Shown here in pieces: positions 55,175 through 64,000 of a stretch of 64,000 nucleotides of DNA. The position numbers were made by a program, and so were the translations under genes. Origin of the DNA: Topomyia yanbarensis (lineage: Eukaryota > Arthropoda > Insecta > Diptera > Culicidae); contig NC_080672.1 in assembly GCF_030247195.1 (NCBI RefSeq), forward strand, positions 390,803,037-390,867,036. Direction: 5' to 3'. Under the pieces are notes generated by a model, which was given only the letters and a program-made list of their open reading frames with translations, searched no databases and was not told where the DNA came from. Position 1 is the stretch's first letter; each line of letters starts with the position of its first letter.

Positions 55175-56271
55175 TCACTGACCACCGTTCAAACTATCAT
55201 AACACTCGCTACTATGCTGCTGCTGCTGTTGCTGTTGGTGATGCTGTACAGGCGCATTCGGATCCAGCACCTCAAATTCCTCAAACTCCATATCATCATA
55301 CTTGCGCTTCTCGATCAGCTTCTTATCGTTCGCAAAGTAATGCTTCTCGTCAAAGCTTCCCTTCCCAATCGAACTCCAGTTAACCAGCTTCGGAGACGTC
55401 AGCTCATCCGATTTGCGCTGTTCAGCAATCACGCTTGGCTTAAGATTCTCCAGCTGTTCGACCTCAGCGCGAACCGTCATTCGCCGTTCGTTGTTGTTCT
55501 CGTCATCGTCATCGTCACCATCACCACCGTTGTTTTTACTATGTTCTTGGAAATTGAAGGTTACCGTTTTACCGACGGACGCTGCACTGGATGGTGCCGT
55601 ATCCAGGGAGTCGACCGTGTCCACCGAACAGTTCGTAGCCAACGATGATCTACGAGCAAGATTCTCCTTCTCCTTAGCCGGCTTGTTGCTTGCCGTCTTG
55701 TTGGCGGTGACGGCGAAAGCTAGATCTACGTTCTTGTTTCTGCAGACCTTCGGAGGACGGTCCACGGTTGAAAGTTTCTGACTCTTGAGAAGCGTTGGAA
55801 TCACTAGTTGACCAGGAACGGTGATGTGATTGTTCACAGTAACCGCCGTCGGTGGTTCTGGTTTGGCGGAAGGTTCGACGGGAACTGAAGCCTTTGTCGC
55901 AGCGGTAACATCCGTCGACTGACTGTTGATGGTTATGGCCGATTCGGTTTTGGAATCATCCGTCTTTTCGATACACTTGGACTCGATGATTCGTGGTTTG
56001 CTGCGAACGTTCAGGGTGTTGTTCTCGAGTCGGCTGACCAAGTCACGGACGGATTCCTCCGGCTCCTCAGTCGTTGGCGATGGGTTACCTTTGGTTTCGT
56101 TGTTGTTGTTGTCGGCTGCGGATGCGCTGATGGTAGGCTTCGCGAGTTTTGGACGCCCGACATTTGTCGTTTTGCGTTGGTTCTTTAGCAAATCCGGAGG
56201 AGTTTTACCAGTACCGGCCAACTCCAGGCGACTGCTGCAGCTGTTTGATTTCACTAGTTTGAATTTCACAC
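55175..56271 (-). CDS. Terminal coding exon C of an unidentified large disordered host protein
   Basis: The acceptor TTTTGTTCTTCACAG|GT lies at 56272-56273. The exon begins by completing a glycine codon and encodes 364 residues to TGA at 55175-55177. The N-terminal part (VKFKLVKSNSCSSRLELAG) looks conserved in style. The middle is Ser/Thr/Pro-rich and low complexity, with NNNNE, an Asp run and VRDLVSRLENNTL. The C-terminus holds FEEFEVLDPNAP, a Gln run, and ends LNGGQ. Its entry phase equals that of exon B, so it can join directly to the 57207 donor, or to exon B only if a donor exists there. No enzyme domain is recognised. A scaffold or cytoskeletal role is a guess. Confidence 0.8.
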
Positions 56272-56647
56272 CTGTGAAGAACAAAACCGTCGATTAGTTT
56301 CCTGCCTTAAGACAGCTACCTTAATAATCTGAAGTGAGGAATAATCTACAAATGGAAGGACAAGCGAGGCATTATGTTCAGTTTGCGTGTGCTTTGTATG
56401 ACTGTTAGACAACAGGCGTATACTGGTGATGGCTAACTTGATCAATCAAGTCATTCTACCCTAACCATTGGTTATTTACACGACGAATACATGATTATTT
56501 GATAGGAATTGGATTTTAGTTTACCTTAGCATCTGTTCAGTTTTCAAGGACGAGGTTTTCTCTTCACCACCACACGCATATCTACCTAACAGTCACGCAA
56601 AGTACGTTCTATAATTCGTAATTAATACTAGTTGAACCGTCCGCTAT

Positions 56648-57147
56648 CTAGTACGGCGCGGTGACAGAGTCATAGTAGAATCCCGGTTCGTATGCGCTTA
56701 GCTGGAAATTATCTAACTTGTGCGGAAGTGTCCTACTGAAAGCGACAACAATTCCGGCAGCCTCACCTAAACCGTCCAACTTCGCACTCGCGTGATGGCT
56801 GCTCGAATGGCGTCGTTGTTCAACTCGGCAACTCTGCGGCTGACAGATCTGGCAGGTCTTCCTCTCCTGTCCACGGATCTCCTTCATAATCGCCTTCGTC
56901 ATCGTACTGACGTGTTCCCCCTTCTTATCCACCACTCTGCCCCCGTAGTAAGTCACCGTGGAGCCACACTCTCGGATCTTCTCCAGCACATCCTGACTGA
57001 CGTAGTGCGATTCCAGCTCTTCGTCCCCGATAAGGTTCTCTTCCCCGTAGTACCCGTCGATTTCGTTCTCCCCACACTCACACGGTGAGCTCAAATCCCC
57101 ACTCGAAACTCCACTCGAAAGGCTCGCTGAATCCCATTTACGTATAC
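56648..57147 (-). CDS. Alternative terminal exon B of the same host gene
   Basis: Acceptor TTTCTCACGCAG|GT follows a 59-bp intron after the 57207 donor. The exon starts by completing a glycine codon ([20 protein letters not shown]) and encodes 165 residues to TAG at 56648-56650. It contains [19 protein letters not shown], a short Cys cluster CQICQPQSC and a C-terminal [11 protein letters not shown] found no good donor before the stop, so it probably ends one isoform while exon C ends another. Coding bias and the clean acceptor support a real exon. Confidence 0.78.
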
Positions 57148-57206
57148 CTGCGTGAGAAACTTGATCAATTTCTTAGATTTGGCCGTCCACGAACGACTAT
57201 ACTAAC

Positions 57207-60200
57207 CCACACTCGTTTTGGCGTCCTCGTACGCCTGCTTGGAGGTCGTCCCTAGCCGCAGCGTTCCCTCGAACAGCTTTCGTACATTCCGCACCGTGTC
57301 CGGGCTGGGCAGTTCCTCATCCAGCAGCTCCTTGTTCACCCGTATCGGGTGGTAGAAGAAGTGCGTCTTCAGCCCGGAACCTCGCTTGTGCTCTCCACTG
57401 GACAAAGCCCCGGTCGTGATCCGGCAAGTCGCCGTAGCGCTCTGCGGCGGCTTGTCGGAAATCTTCTCGATCTTTGTCCGAACCGGCTCAATGATTACAA
57501 CGTTATTGTGCGCGAGCAACTCCTGAAAGCTGTAATCTTGAAGATACTGCATCAAACCATCGAATTGAGCCGCTTTTCGATGGTTCACCAGCAAGTTTTT
57601 TTGAAACATTTCGGATTTCATGACCTTGTAGCGCACGTGGTCAAAGTCGATGTTACTGACGTTCTTAGGCTTCACCAGCGCGGCCTGCTTCTGTCCTTCG
57701 AGCTCAATGATCTCCACCGTTGGACTAAAGCTCTGAAAGTCGGTTCCCTCGTCGAGCTGATAGGTGGAGTACTTGTTCCGGGAGGAGTTCTGCCGAGTTG
57801 CGGCAGGCTTCGTCTGTGGCACTGACTGCTGCTGCTGCTGCTGCTCCGTTGAATCGGAACTCCCGGATTTACCGCCATTTGCTTCGCCGTTTTTTGACTG
57901 ATGCGTCGATGTCTGTTCGACTTTTGGCGAACTCCCGCTATCCAATTGATCTGTGGGTTCATCATCATCATCGTCATCCCTCGCGTCTGCTTCTTCCAAC
58001 ATTTTGGACCAATAACTACGTACCGAGTCTACCTTGTGCAAGAACTCCTTCTGAACCTGCTGGCCATCCTGAATACTCTTGCGGAGAGTACCCGCGCTTC
58101 CATCATCGTGATGGTTCTGCTTAGAATCAACGATCTGAATAACCTGTGGTCGTGGCATTTTCTGCTCCTTCCGTTCGCTCTTACTTTCCACAATCAACGA
58201 ATCAAACGACTTAGTCTTCACCTCATTAGTTTTGATAAAATTGTTGAAAGTTTTGGTCACTATGATCGGTGCCGATGTGTAAATGTTCTCGGTACTGTTG
58301 AAGCGTCGAACACCTTTGAACAACGGCCGATCTACCATGCGGTTCTTGACCTCCCGTCTAGCCTGTTCCTTAAACGGATTGGTCTCCTTGAACAAACTGG
58401 AATGATCCACCTTCGGACTGCCTTCCTTCGGTTCGGGAGGCTTCGGATCCGGGGGTCTACTGTTCACAATCGGAATAGGTTCCGGTTTGGCTTCCTCCTT
58501 GTGAAGGGGGCTACTGTCTACGTGCTTTTTAGCTGTCGATGGTTTCTTCAAAATCGTATTCGTTGTCTCTTCCCCAACCTTAGCTTTGACGGTTTGCTCA
58601 AGTTCCCGTTCTCGTTTGACCGCTTTGGCGGCTACCTCGTCAACGATGACCTTCTTACCGCCGAGTTTTACTGTTGGCGCTAATGCTACCGGTAGCTTTG
58701 TCGTTTGTTCAACAACAATCGGAACGGGTTTGAGTTTGGTTTTAACCTCAGTTATCACTTCCGGCTTTGGTTTCGATTTTTCCTTACTTTCAAAGTTGAT
58801 TCGGTTGGTAGTTTGCTTTCCGACGGTGCTAGCGAATGTCGAATAAATGACCGTGTCCGTGTGAAGATTCGGAGCACTTTTCGTCGACGATATCGACTGT
58901 TTCCTGCCAACGGCGGCGAATGGCTTTTCCGCTGGTGTAACTACAATCGCTGGAGTTAGCGTAATAGTCGGTACGGTAGGAGTTTCCTGCGGTGCTACGA
59001 TTGTTATGTCACTGTCCTGATCGCTGTTGGTCACCAGGGAGTTTTCGTAGTCAAGCTCGACGCCAAAGTCTTTCAGGTAGATTTTGGACGAGGCGTGACT
59101 GAGTACCTCTTTGGTAGGTGTTTCGACAACTTCGATCGATGGGGCTCCCTTATCCGATTCTTCGAGGTCTTCGTCGGAAGGTGGACGTGTCGTTATATGT
59201 AGACTGGATTTGTCTAGGCGTGGAAGCGAATCGTAGTGGTCGCTATCGGTGCGGGTCGATCTACCGGATTGTTCGTTGTCGCAAATGCGTCGAAGCTTCG
59301 CGTCGATTCGTTCCGAGTTGCGAAGAATTTTACACACGTCCGCTGCGTCCGGTAGCGAGTTGTATTGGTAGTCGGTATCGTTTAGTGGTCTGTCTTTATG
59401 GTGAGCCCGATTTTCGGCGAATTCTTGGCGTAGTTTTAGGTTAGAGATTAGCGACAAACGCTCAATGGTACCACGACTAGTGTTTTTGATGTACCGCTTC
59501 AGGGAATCGTTTGGTTGTATCTTTGGTTCGACTGCAACTATCTTTGGCTTGGGTTTCGTCACCTGACCGTACAGGGTATCGATGGTACTTTCCGTTTTCT
59601 CTAGATCGGTTTCCTTGAACAGATCGTCGTAGTCCTCGATCTTGATGTCGATTAGATCGGAATCGTCCGTTAGGCGTACCTCGGGCAGTAGCTCGTCTAG
59701 TACGTCCCGGTCGTCACTTTCCGACGATAGGTAGATCGAGTCGTACGAGATAACACTGGAGCTCTTGTGCGAGACTTGACTGTCTTTGATTTCGATGATG
59801 GTGATGCCACTCTCCTCCTCTTCTTTAACGGCAAACTTTTGCTCCAACGGATAGCGATTCTTGATGGTCTCTAGTGTACTAGTTTTGCTGGTAGCGCGTC
59901 TTTCTTCCTTCAGCGATAGATCATCCAAATGTTTGATATCGGCTTCGACTCCAGTTTCCGACTTGGAAGCACCGGAATATTCGCTGTGCACTTCAACCTT
60001 GGACACGAACTTGGTCGAGTCACCGCTACGAATCGAGTTTCGTTGACTGCCGTCGAAACTGTTCTGTTGATGGAGCGAATGCTTGAAGATCGACGAATCG
60101 ATACTGTCCAGATCACTTTTGTCGGTGTGCCAAGGAAACGGTACTCCCTGAGAGTTGAAACGTCTAGCTAGCGTATAGTGTGTTTCGTTGTCCAACGGTT

Positions 60201-60235
60201 CCGTTGCTTCACCGTCGTCGTAGATGAAGTTATAT
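57207..60235 (-). CDS. Large internal exon E (~1010 codons) of the same host gene
   Basis: Acceptor ACACCTCTTCCAG|A lies at 60236-60237 and donor G|GTTAGT at 57206-57205. The reading frame is open for all 3029 nt and joins exon D in phase (an Arg codon split as AG/A). The protein is acidic, Ser/Thr/Glu-rich and mostly disordered, with short ordered-looking segments: YTLARRFNSQGVPFPWHTDK near the start, and a C-terminal part with STYQLDEGTDFQSFSPTVEI, FQKNLLVNHRKAAQFDGLMQ and LPSPDTVRNVRKLFEG. There is an Asp run (DDDDDD) and a Gln run near 57.83 kb. No catalytic domain is seen. I cannot name the ortholog. Confidence 0.88.
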
Positions 60236-60295
60236 CTGGAAGAGGTGTTTGATTGGTTAGACTATTGATCCTGTAGATCGACGGGGTGAACTTAC

Positions 60296-60907
60296 CTATC
60301 TTTGAAAAAGTTGCGATCGATCAATTTAGCCCTCGGGATGAGCTGTGATCGTCTAGCACCACGTCCGTGCAGGTGTAATTCGTTGTAGGACTCCTCACGG
60401 ATCACCGCTAGACTACGGGTCCGCCGCAAACTGCAAGCTTCGTTGCTTTCCGGATTGTAGAACTCCTGATACCGATGGTGATGATGGTGGTGATGTTTCT
60501 GCTGCTGCCGCTGATGCTGGTGATGTTCGTCCTTGTTCTGAGCTTGCTGTTGGAGTTTATCCTGCTGATGCTGTTGACGATGCTGTTTACTACTGCTGAC
60601 GCTGCTTGCTGCACGGGACGCTTTCGGATTTATGCCGTACAGATCATCGTACTCCTCCCGCCGACTGTCTATGCGTGAATATAGATCATACAGTCCTGAA
60701 TCATAGTCGCGATAGCGAAACTGACCAGCACCAACAAGGCCACCAGTACCCGCTACCCCACCGGCAATGCCCCGGTAGGTCGTCGGAAGATCTATATTCG
60801 ACAGGGACTTTTGACGCCACCCGGATCCTCGACCTGGTCCACCGAATGAGCTGGACGAGTCACGGATGCGCACCCGGTCCACGTAGTTCGATGCTGAGTC
60901 GGAGTTT
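60296..60907 (-). CDS. Internal exon D of the same host gene (first exon visible in the window)
   Basis: Acceptor TTGTTTACTTTCAG|A lies at 60908-60909 and donor GATAG|GTAAGT at 60295-60294. The following intron is only 60 bp. The exon encodes about 204 residues: [20 protein letters not shown], a Gly-rich part, a Tyr/Asp/Arg-rich part ([20 protein letters not shown]), then Gln/His-rich low complexity with seven consecutive His, and a basic end ([20 protein letters not shown]). It enters in phase 2, so an upstream exon lies beyond 60910, probably outside the window. An ATG just upstream on the minus strand (60961-60963) reads through the acceptor and is not the likely start. Confidence 0.85.
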
Positions 60908-60994
60908 CTGAAAGTAAACAAATGATTTTGAGATAAGCATCGAAGTAGTCGTTGAGTTGTCAAAGTTGGTAGTTTCTTCGCGGAAACGTAAGCG

Positions 60995-61339
60995 ATGTCG
61001 GACCAAAACGATTTTCCTGTGTCGAGCTATTCGACCGAATCGGTGGATTCAGGGAACAATCGACTCTTCAACATCCCACTGAATGAAGGAGTAGAATCAC
61101 AAAATAACCGTTTCTGTGCAAAACCAGACTGGAAGCTTCTGATACCTTTGATTTCGGTGCTACTTTTAACGGTGTTGTTTTGCTTGATGTGTAAAAAGTG
61201 CCGTCGTCAGCGAAAACCTTCCGGAGACGACGCTACGAAGGGATTAGTGAATACCGTTCCAGTTCGTGAAGTGACAACTGATAACTCACTGAACAAATCG
61301 AGACCTTTGTATAACTTGAAATTAACCTCCAGCCGTTAG
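60995..61339 (+). CDS. Small single-pass membrane protein, uncharacterised
   Basis: This is an intronless 114-aa ORF with ATG at 60995 and an in-frame TAA just upstream (60989-60991), so the start is fixed. Residues 1-45 are Ser/Asn-rich with no signal peptide. About 47-66 form a strong hydrophobic helix ([18 protein letters not shown]), followed at once by CKKCRRQRK, a basic stop-transfer with possible palmitoylated Cys. This predicts N-outside, C-cytoplasmic topology, with a cytoplasmic tail of about 45 residues. It lies 88 bp upstream of exon D on the opposite strand, probably within an intron of that gene or near a shared regulatory region. I do not recognise a family. Confidence 0.6.
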   Translation: MSDQNDFPVSSYSTESVDSGNNRLFNIPLNEGVESQNNRFCAKPDWKLLIPLISVLLLTVLFCLMCKKCRRQRKPSGDDATKGLVNTVPVREVTTDNSLNKSRPLYNLKLTSSR

Positions 61340-61344
61340 GAAGA

Positions 61345-62570
61345 CAGCGAACCTCAACAAGTTGTTGCTACCGATTGCAGAGATTGGACCGTACTGATGC
61401 CACCCGATGCAACTCCAGATATGGTCGGTGTTCCGTTCTACGCCTGCAGACCGCAGTTGTGGAATTGCTAAAGCTGTGTTCTTTCAATTCAAACGCTTTT
61501 CGAGATAACAAATTTTTACATCTTAATCAAACACCATTATCAACAAGCTCTGGTCAACAAGCCTATTTATGTCTAGTTGTTTAAATTACCCCGAAACCCG
61601 CATTAATCCCGTCTGTGATGTTGTTTTTCGTGTTGACGTAAGAAAACTCCATGAATTTAATTAGCACAATGAGGTCACACGGCTTCATTAATTTCAGCAG
61701 AACTGCACGTGGTGCGATGGCGAAATACGTGTCCTGCTCGTCCGAGCAAATAGTAGGTACACTCATAACGCGGTGAAATTCGGAAGGGGCTTCACTTTCC
61801 GGAAAATTATCACCCCAGTACTAATTTATTCGTAAATTATTTCCATGTCTGACCGAAATGGCACATGTCCGCTACAGACAGCTCCCGTGATGTTGGCAAA
61901 TCCAATTTGCAACTTTTTGGACAAACAAGCCAAACTAGTACACCGACGACACAGCCGGCCGTGTTGCGGCCGAATGCATTATGGGTGTGCACTTTCTGTC
62001 CGCCACCTCAGCGACTGTGTGGTTCACCTTCGCCGCGGCGGTGCGGTCATTGTCACATTTTCCGCGGTGGGATTAACCGGTCAAATGGTAATCTAATCGT
62101 TGGTTGGCGTTGATCTCGTCGATCTCACGCTCTCTCTCCATCTCCATCTCCGCCTGCAAAATCGTTATCGGTGTCGTTGGAAATCACGTCCGACAGATAA
62201 TGAATCTGTCACGAAATATGCTGATGAGGATTGATGGTAACAGTAATTGAAACCACAGAGTGTGATGTGGCAGGGAAAATTACAATATATTGCAATTTGT
62301 TTAATAATATATGAATTTGACCGTTTGTGTCCTGTTCTGTCAACGCAAATAAACCAATTGAAAGGATATGTCCAATATTTATTTTACAAGCTTTGTTAAT
62401 GTTTTGATAACAATATATGCAACATGTATTCCCAAAGGGAAAAAATAGATTAAACCAATTTGTGCACTAGGAGAACAAAAATTAACTTAAATTAATTTAG
62501 ATTTTTGTGTTTCGAATTCATCTCGTCAGTAACTAGCACCAATTTAGGGCCAAGTTAGACGATGTATCTA
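61345..62570. other. Unassigned flank, partly GC-rich
   Basis: 61.86-62.16 kb is richer in GC and CpG, with CCGCGG-type words and a CTCTCTCTCCATCTCC pyrimidine stretch. It could be regulatory or an untranslated exon. Two overlapping frames (61845-62096, 61865-62113) have no domain or splice support. The rest is AT-rich. Confidence 0.35.
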
Positions 62571-62572
62571 AA

Positions 62573-63962
62573 CTAGTACCCAAATTGGAGGTGTACCCCA
62601 TTAGACATAAATATGTTAGGCATGCGGACGTTTGGCATACGTACGTTAGGCATAATGGATGTTAGGCATAAATACGTTAGGCATAATGGACTTTGGGCAG
62701 AAATTATCCCTTCAAGAAAATAATTTTTGGCGGAGATGGCCTAGAATAATAAGAGCGTAAATGTTTGAATATTTTGGATGTGGTAGAATTACTCTGGAAG
62801 CTGATCAAACTCGATCAACATTTTATTCTACTGTATATACTTGAATTAATCTGAACTCAAATAAAAGAAGCAGAACGAATGCGTGGTATGCGGAAACTCA
62901 GCTTGCGGTAATTTCTCTACGTACAACCTATAAATTTCAAATGACTAAAATAGCAATTTTTCTTAGACTGATATGAACACTGAAGAAAACTACAAGCAAT
63001 ATTTGAAAAAGTAGTATCTGATTGATGGTGAAAAGCAATTGTTTTTCATTATTTTTAATATAGTAGAATTAAACGGAAGACATCTGTCTTAAGAAGATTA
63101 ATTGTGACATTCTGTCAAGTCGCTCAAAAAGTTTTGAATTTTGTAGAAAAAATTGTAATTAAACTTGTTTTTTCTATCTTTGCTAGTACTCCTAACGAAC
63201 TGTCTTTCGCTTTTTCAAATAAAATTTGCAGAAAACCCTCTGAAAATCACGAATTTAGCTCTTTTTTTATCGCCACAACTTTGTATATAGCCCCTTAAGG
63301 TATGAATAACGCACATCGACTTACATTAGCTTTTACATACATGAAGGTGCATACATACATGTCCAAGAAGAAAATATGTGCTTTTGAAGAACAGCTCATG
63401 AAAGAAAGAATGATGCATTTTATTATTTATTCAACGATTACAAGAATATTGCTGCTTCAATATTGATATATATCTCCTATATTATTAAGTTTAGTAATTA
63501 TATTCTTGAGGCCATCAAAATAGAACTACGGAAACTGTCTGATACGAGAGAGTTCATTGGTGTACTGTGACGAGGTACCGAAACGAAAAAGGTACCGTCA
63601 CAAACGTAAAATCTGTAGCCTAAAGCGGATGCTGTACATAACAGTGCAAGTTTCCATAGGCTTCAAAACTTAATGTTTGATCATTATTTGGCTTTTTTAA
63701 ATATTTGGATGCACATTAATCAAAAGAAACATTCTTCATCTCGTCCACGGAAAAAAAAAAGCAAAAACGTGTGTAAGATTGATATCTCTATAATAAAGAA
63801 AGCCTTGCGATTACTTTAATATTTTGGTGAATTATGCCTATCGTCCATTATGCCAACCGTCCATTATGCCTAACGTATATTATGCCAATCGTCCATTATG
63901 CCTAATGTACTTATGCCTAACGTATATATGCCAAACGTCGCGCACCCCCAAATTGGCACTAG
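62573..63962. mobile_element. TIR element with TTAGGCATAATGGACG subrepeats
   Basis: CTAGTACCCAAATTGGAGGT at the left and CCCCCAAATTGGCACTAG at the right are inverted relatives. Just inside, short tandem words TTAGGCATAATGGA and TTTGGCATACGTACG on the left (62.62-62.70 kb) face TCCATTATGCCTAACGTATA and CGTCCATTATGCCAA on the right (63.83-63.93 kb). The 1.1-kb AT-rich interior has no convincing coding region. It is a non-autonomous foldback-like element. The target duplication is not settled. Confidence 0.75.
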
Positions 63963-64000
63963 GTAGATACTATACACAAACAGTCACACGATGGCGCCTA

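Noticed and set aside
55169..55648. 159-codon plus-strand open frame with Leu runs
   Set aside because: It is the complement of exon C. The Leu run is the reverse of a Gln-coding CAG repeat.
57901..58683. 260-codon plus-strand open frame
   Set aside because: It lies fully antisense to the large coding exon E, whose frame is much longer and has matching splice sites. The antisense frame is a by-product of its codon usage.
61845..62113. Cys-rich 83-codon plus-strand frame
   Set aside because: Two overlapping frames of equal quality in a GC-rich patch. No start context, domain or splice support.

Overview
This window looks like the genome of a culicine mosquito (inference). The reasons are short canonical introns in a conserved-looking host gene, several DD37E Tc1/mariner copies (the ITmD37E group known from mosquitoes), an I-clade (MosquI-like) non-LTR retrotransposon, tRNA-derived SINEs, and very dense nested MITEs and foldback elements. 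There are no bacterial operons, CRISPR arrays, rRNA genes or recognisable viral insertions. Host coding sequence occupies under 10% of the window.

Layout. 1-2.6 kb holds old tandem and dispersed repeats. 2.64-8.75 kb is a full-length, apparently intact I-clade retrotransposon with an identical 16-bp target-site duplication (TSD). 10.2-12.6 kb is a decayed DD37E element. 13.4-20.5 kb holds a small foldback element, a reverse-transcriptase relic and a satellite-like repeat split by a 2.7-kb terminal-inverted-repeat (TIR) element and a 930-bp MITE. 23.6-25.8 kb is a second stretch of the repeat family that opens the window. 25.9-28.6 kb is a DD37E transposon with two unrelated MITEs nested on either side of its broken transposase. 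29.2-31.1 kb is a second copy of the satellite-like repeat. One 82-nt host-like exon sits alone at 35.07 kb, implying a plus-strand gene with introns of tens of kilobases.

35.4-49 kb is dominated by four large inverted-repeat structures (35.4-37.4, 38.2-41.2, 44.4-45.6 and 47.2-49.0 kb), interleaved with gag-like, DD37E and I-clade relics. 49.2-54.5 kb is non-LTR retrotransposon debris, including an element with a recognisable YVDD reverse transcriptase and RNase H remnants.

55.2-60.9 kb carries the 3' part of a large minus-strand host gene. It has two internal coding exons and two mutually compatible terminal exons, and encodes a long, mostly disordered protein that I cannot name. A small intronless plus-strand ORF for a 114-aa single-pass membrane protein lies at 61.0 kb, antisense and just upstream of the first visible exon, probably inside an intron of that gene. 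The window ends with a TIR element at 62.6-64.0 kb built from TTAGGCATAATGGACG-type subrepeats.

The transposons give a relative history. The DD37E element at 26 kb predates the MITEs inside it. The satellite-like repeat predates the MITE that interrupts it. The two 930-bp MITE copies and the I element are the youngest insertions. Large palindromes are unusually frequent and could be transcribed into long hairpin RNA if they lie in introns.
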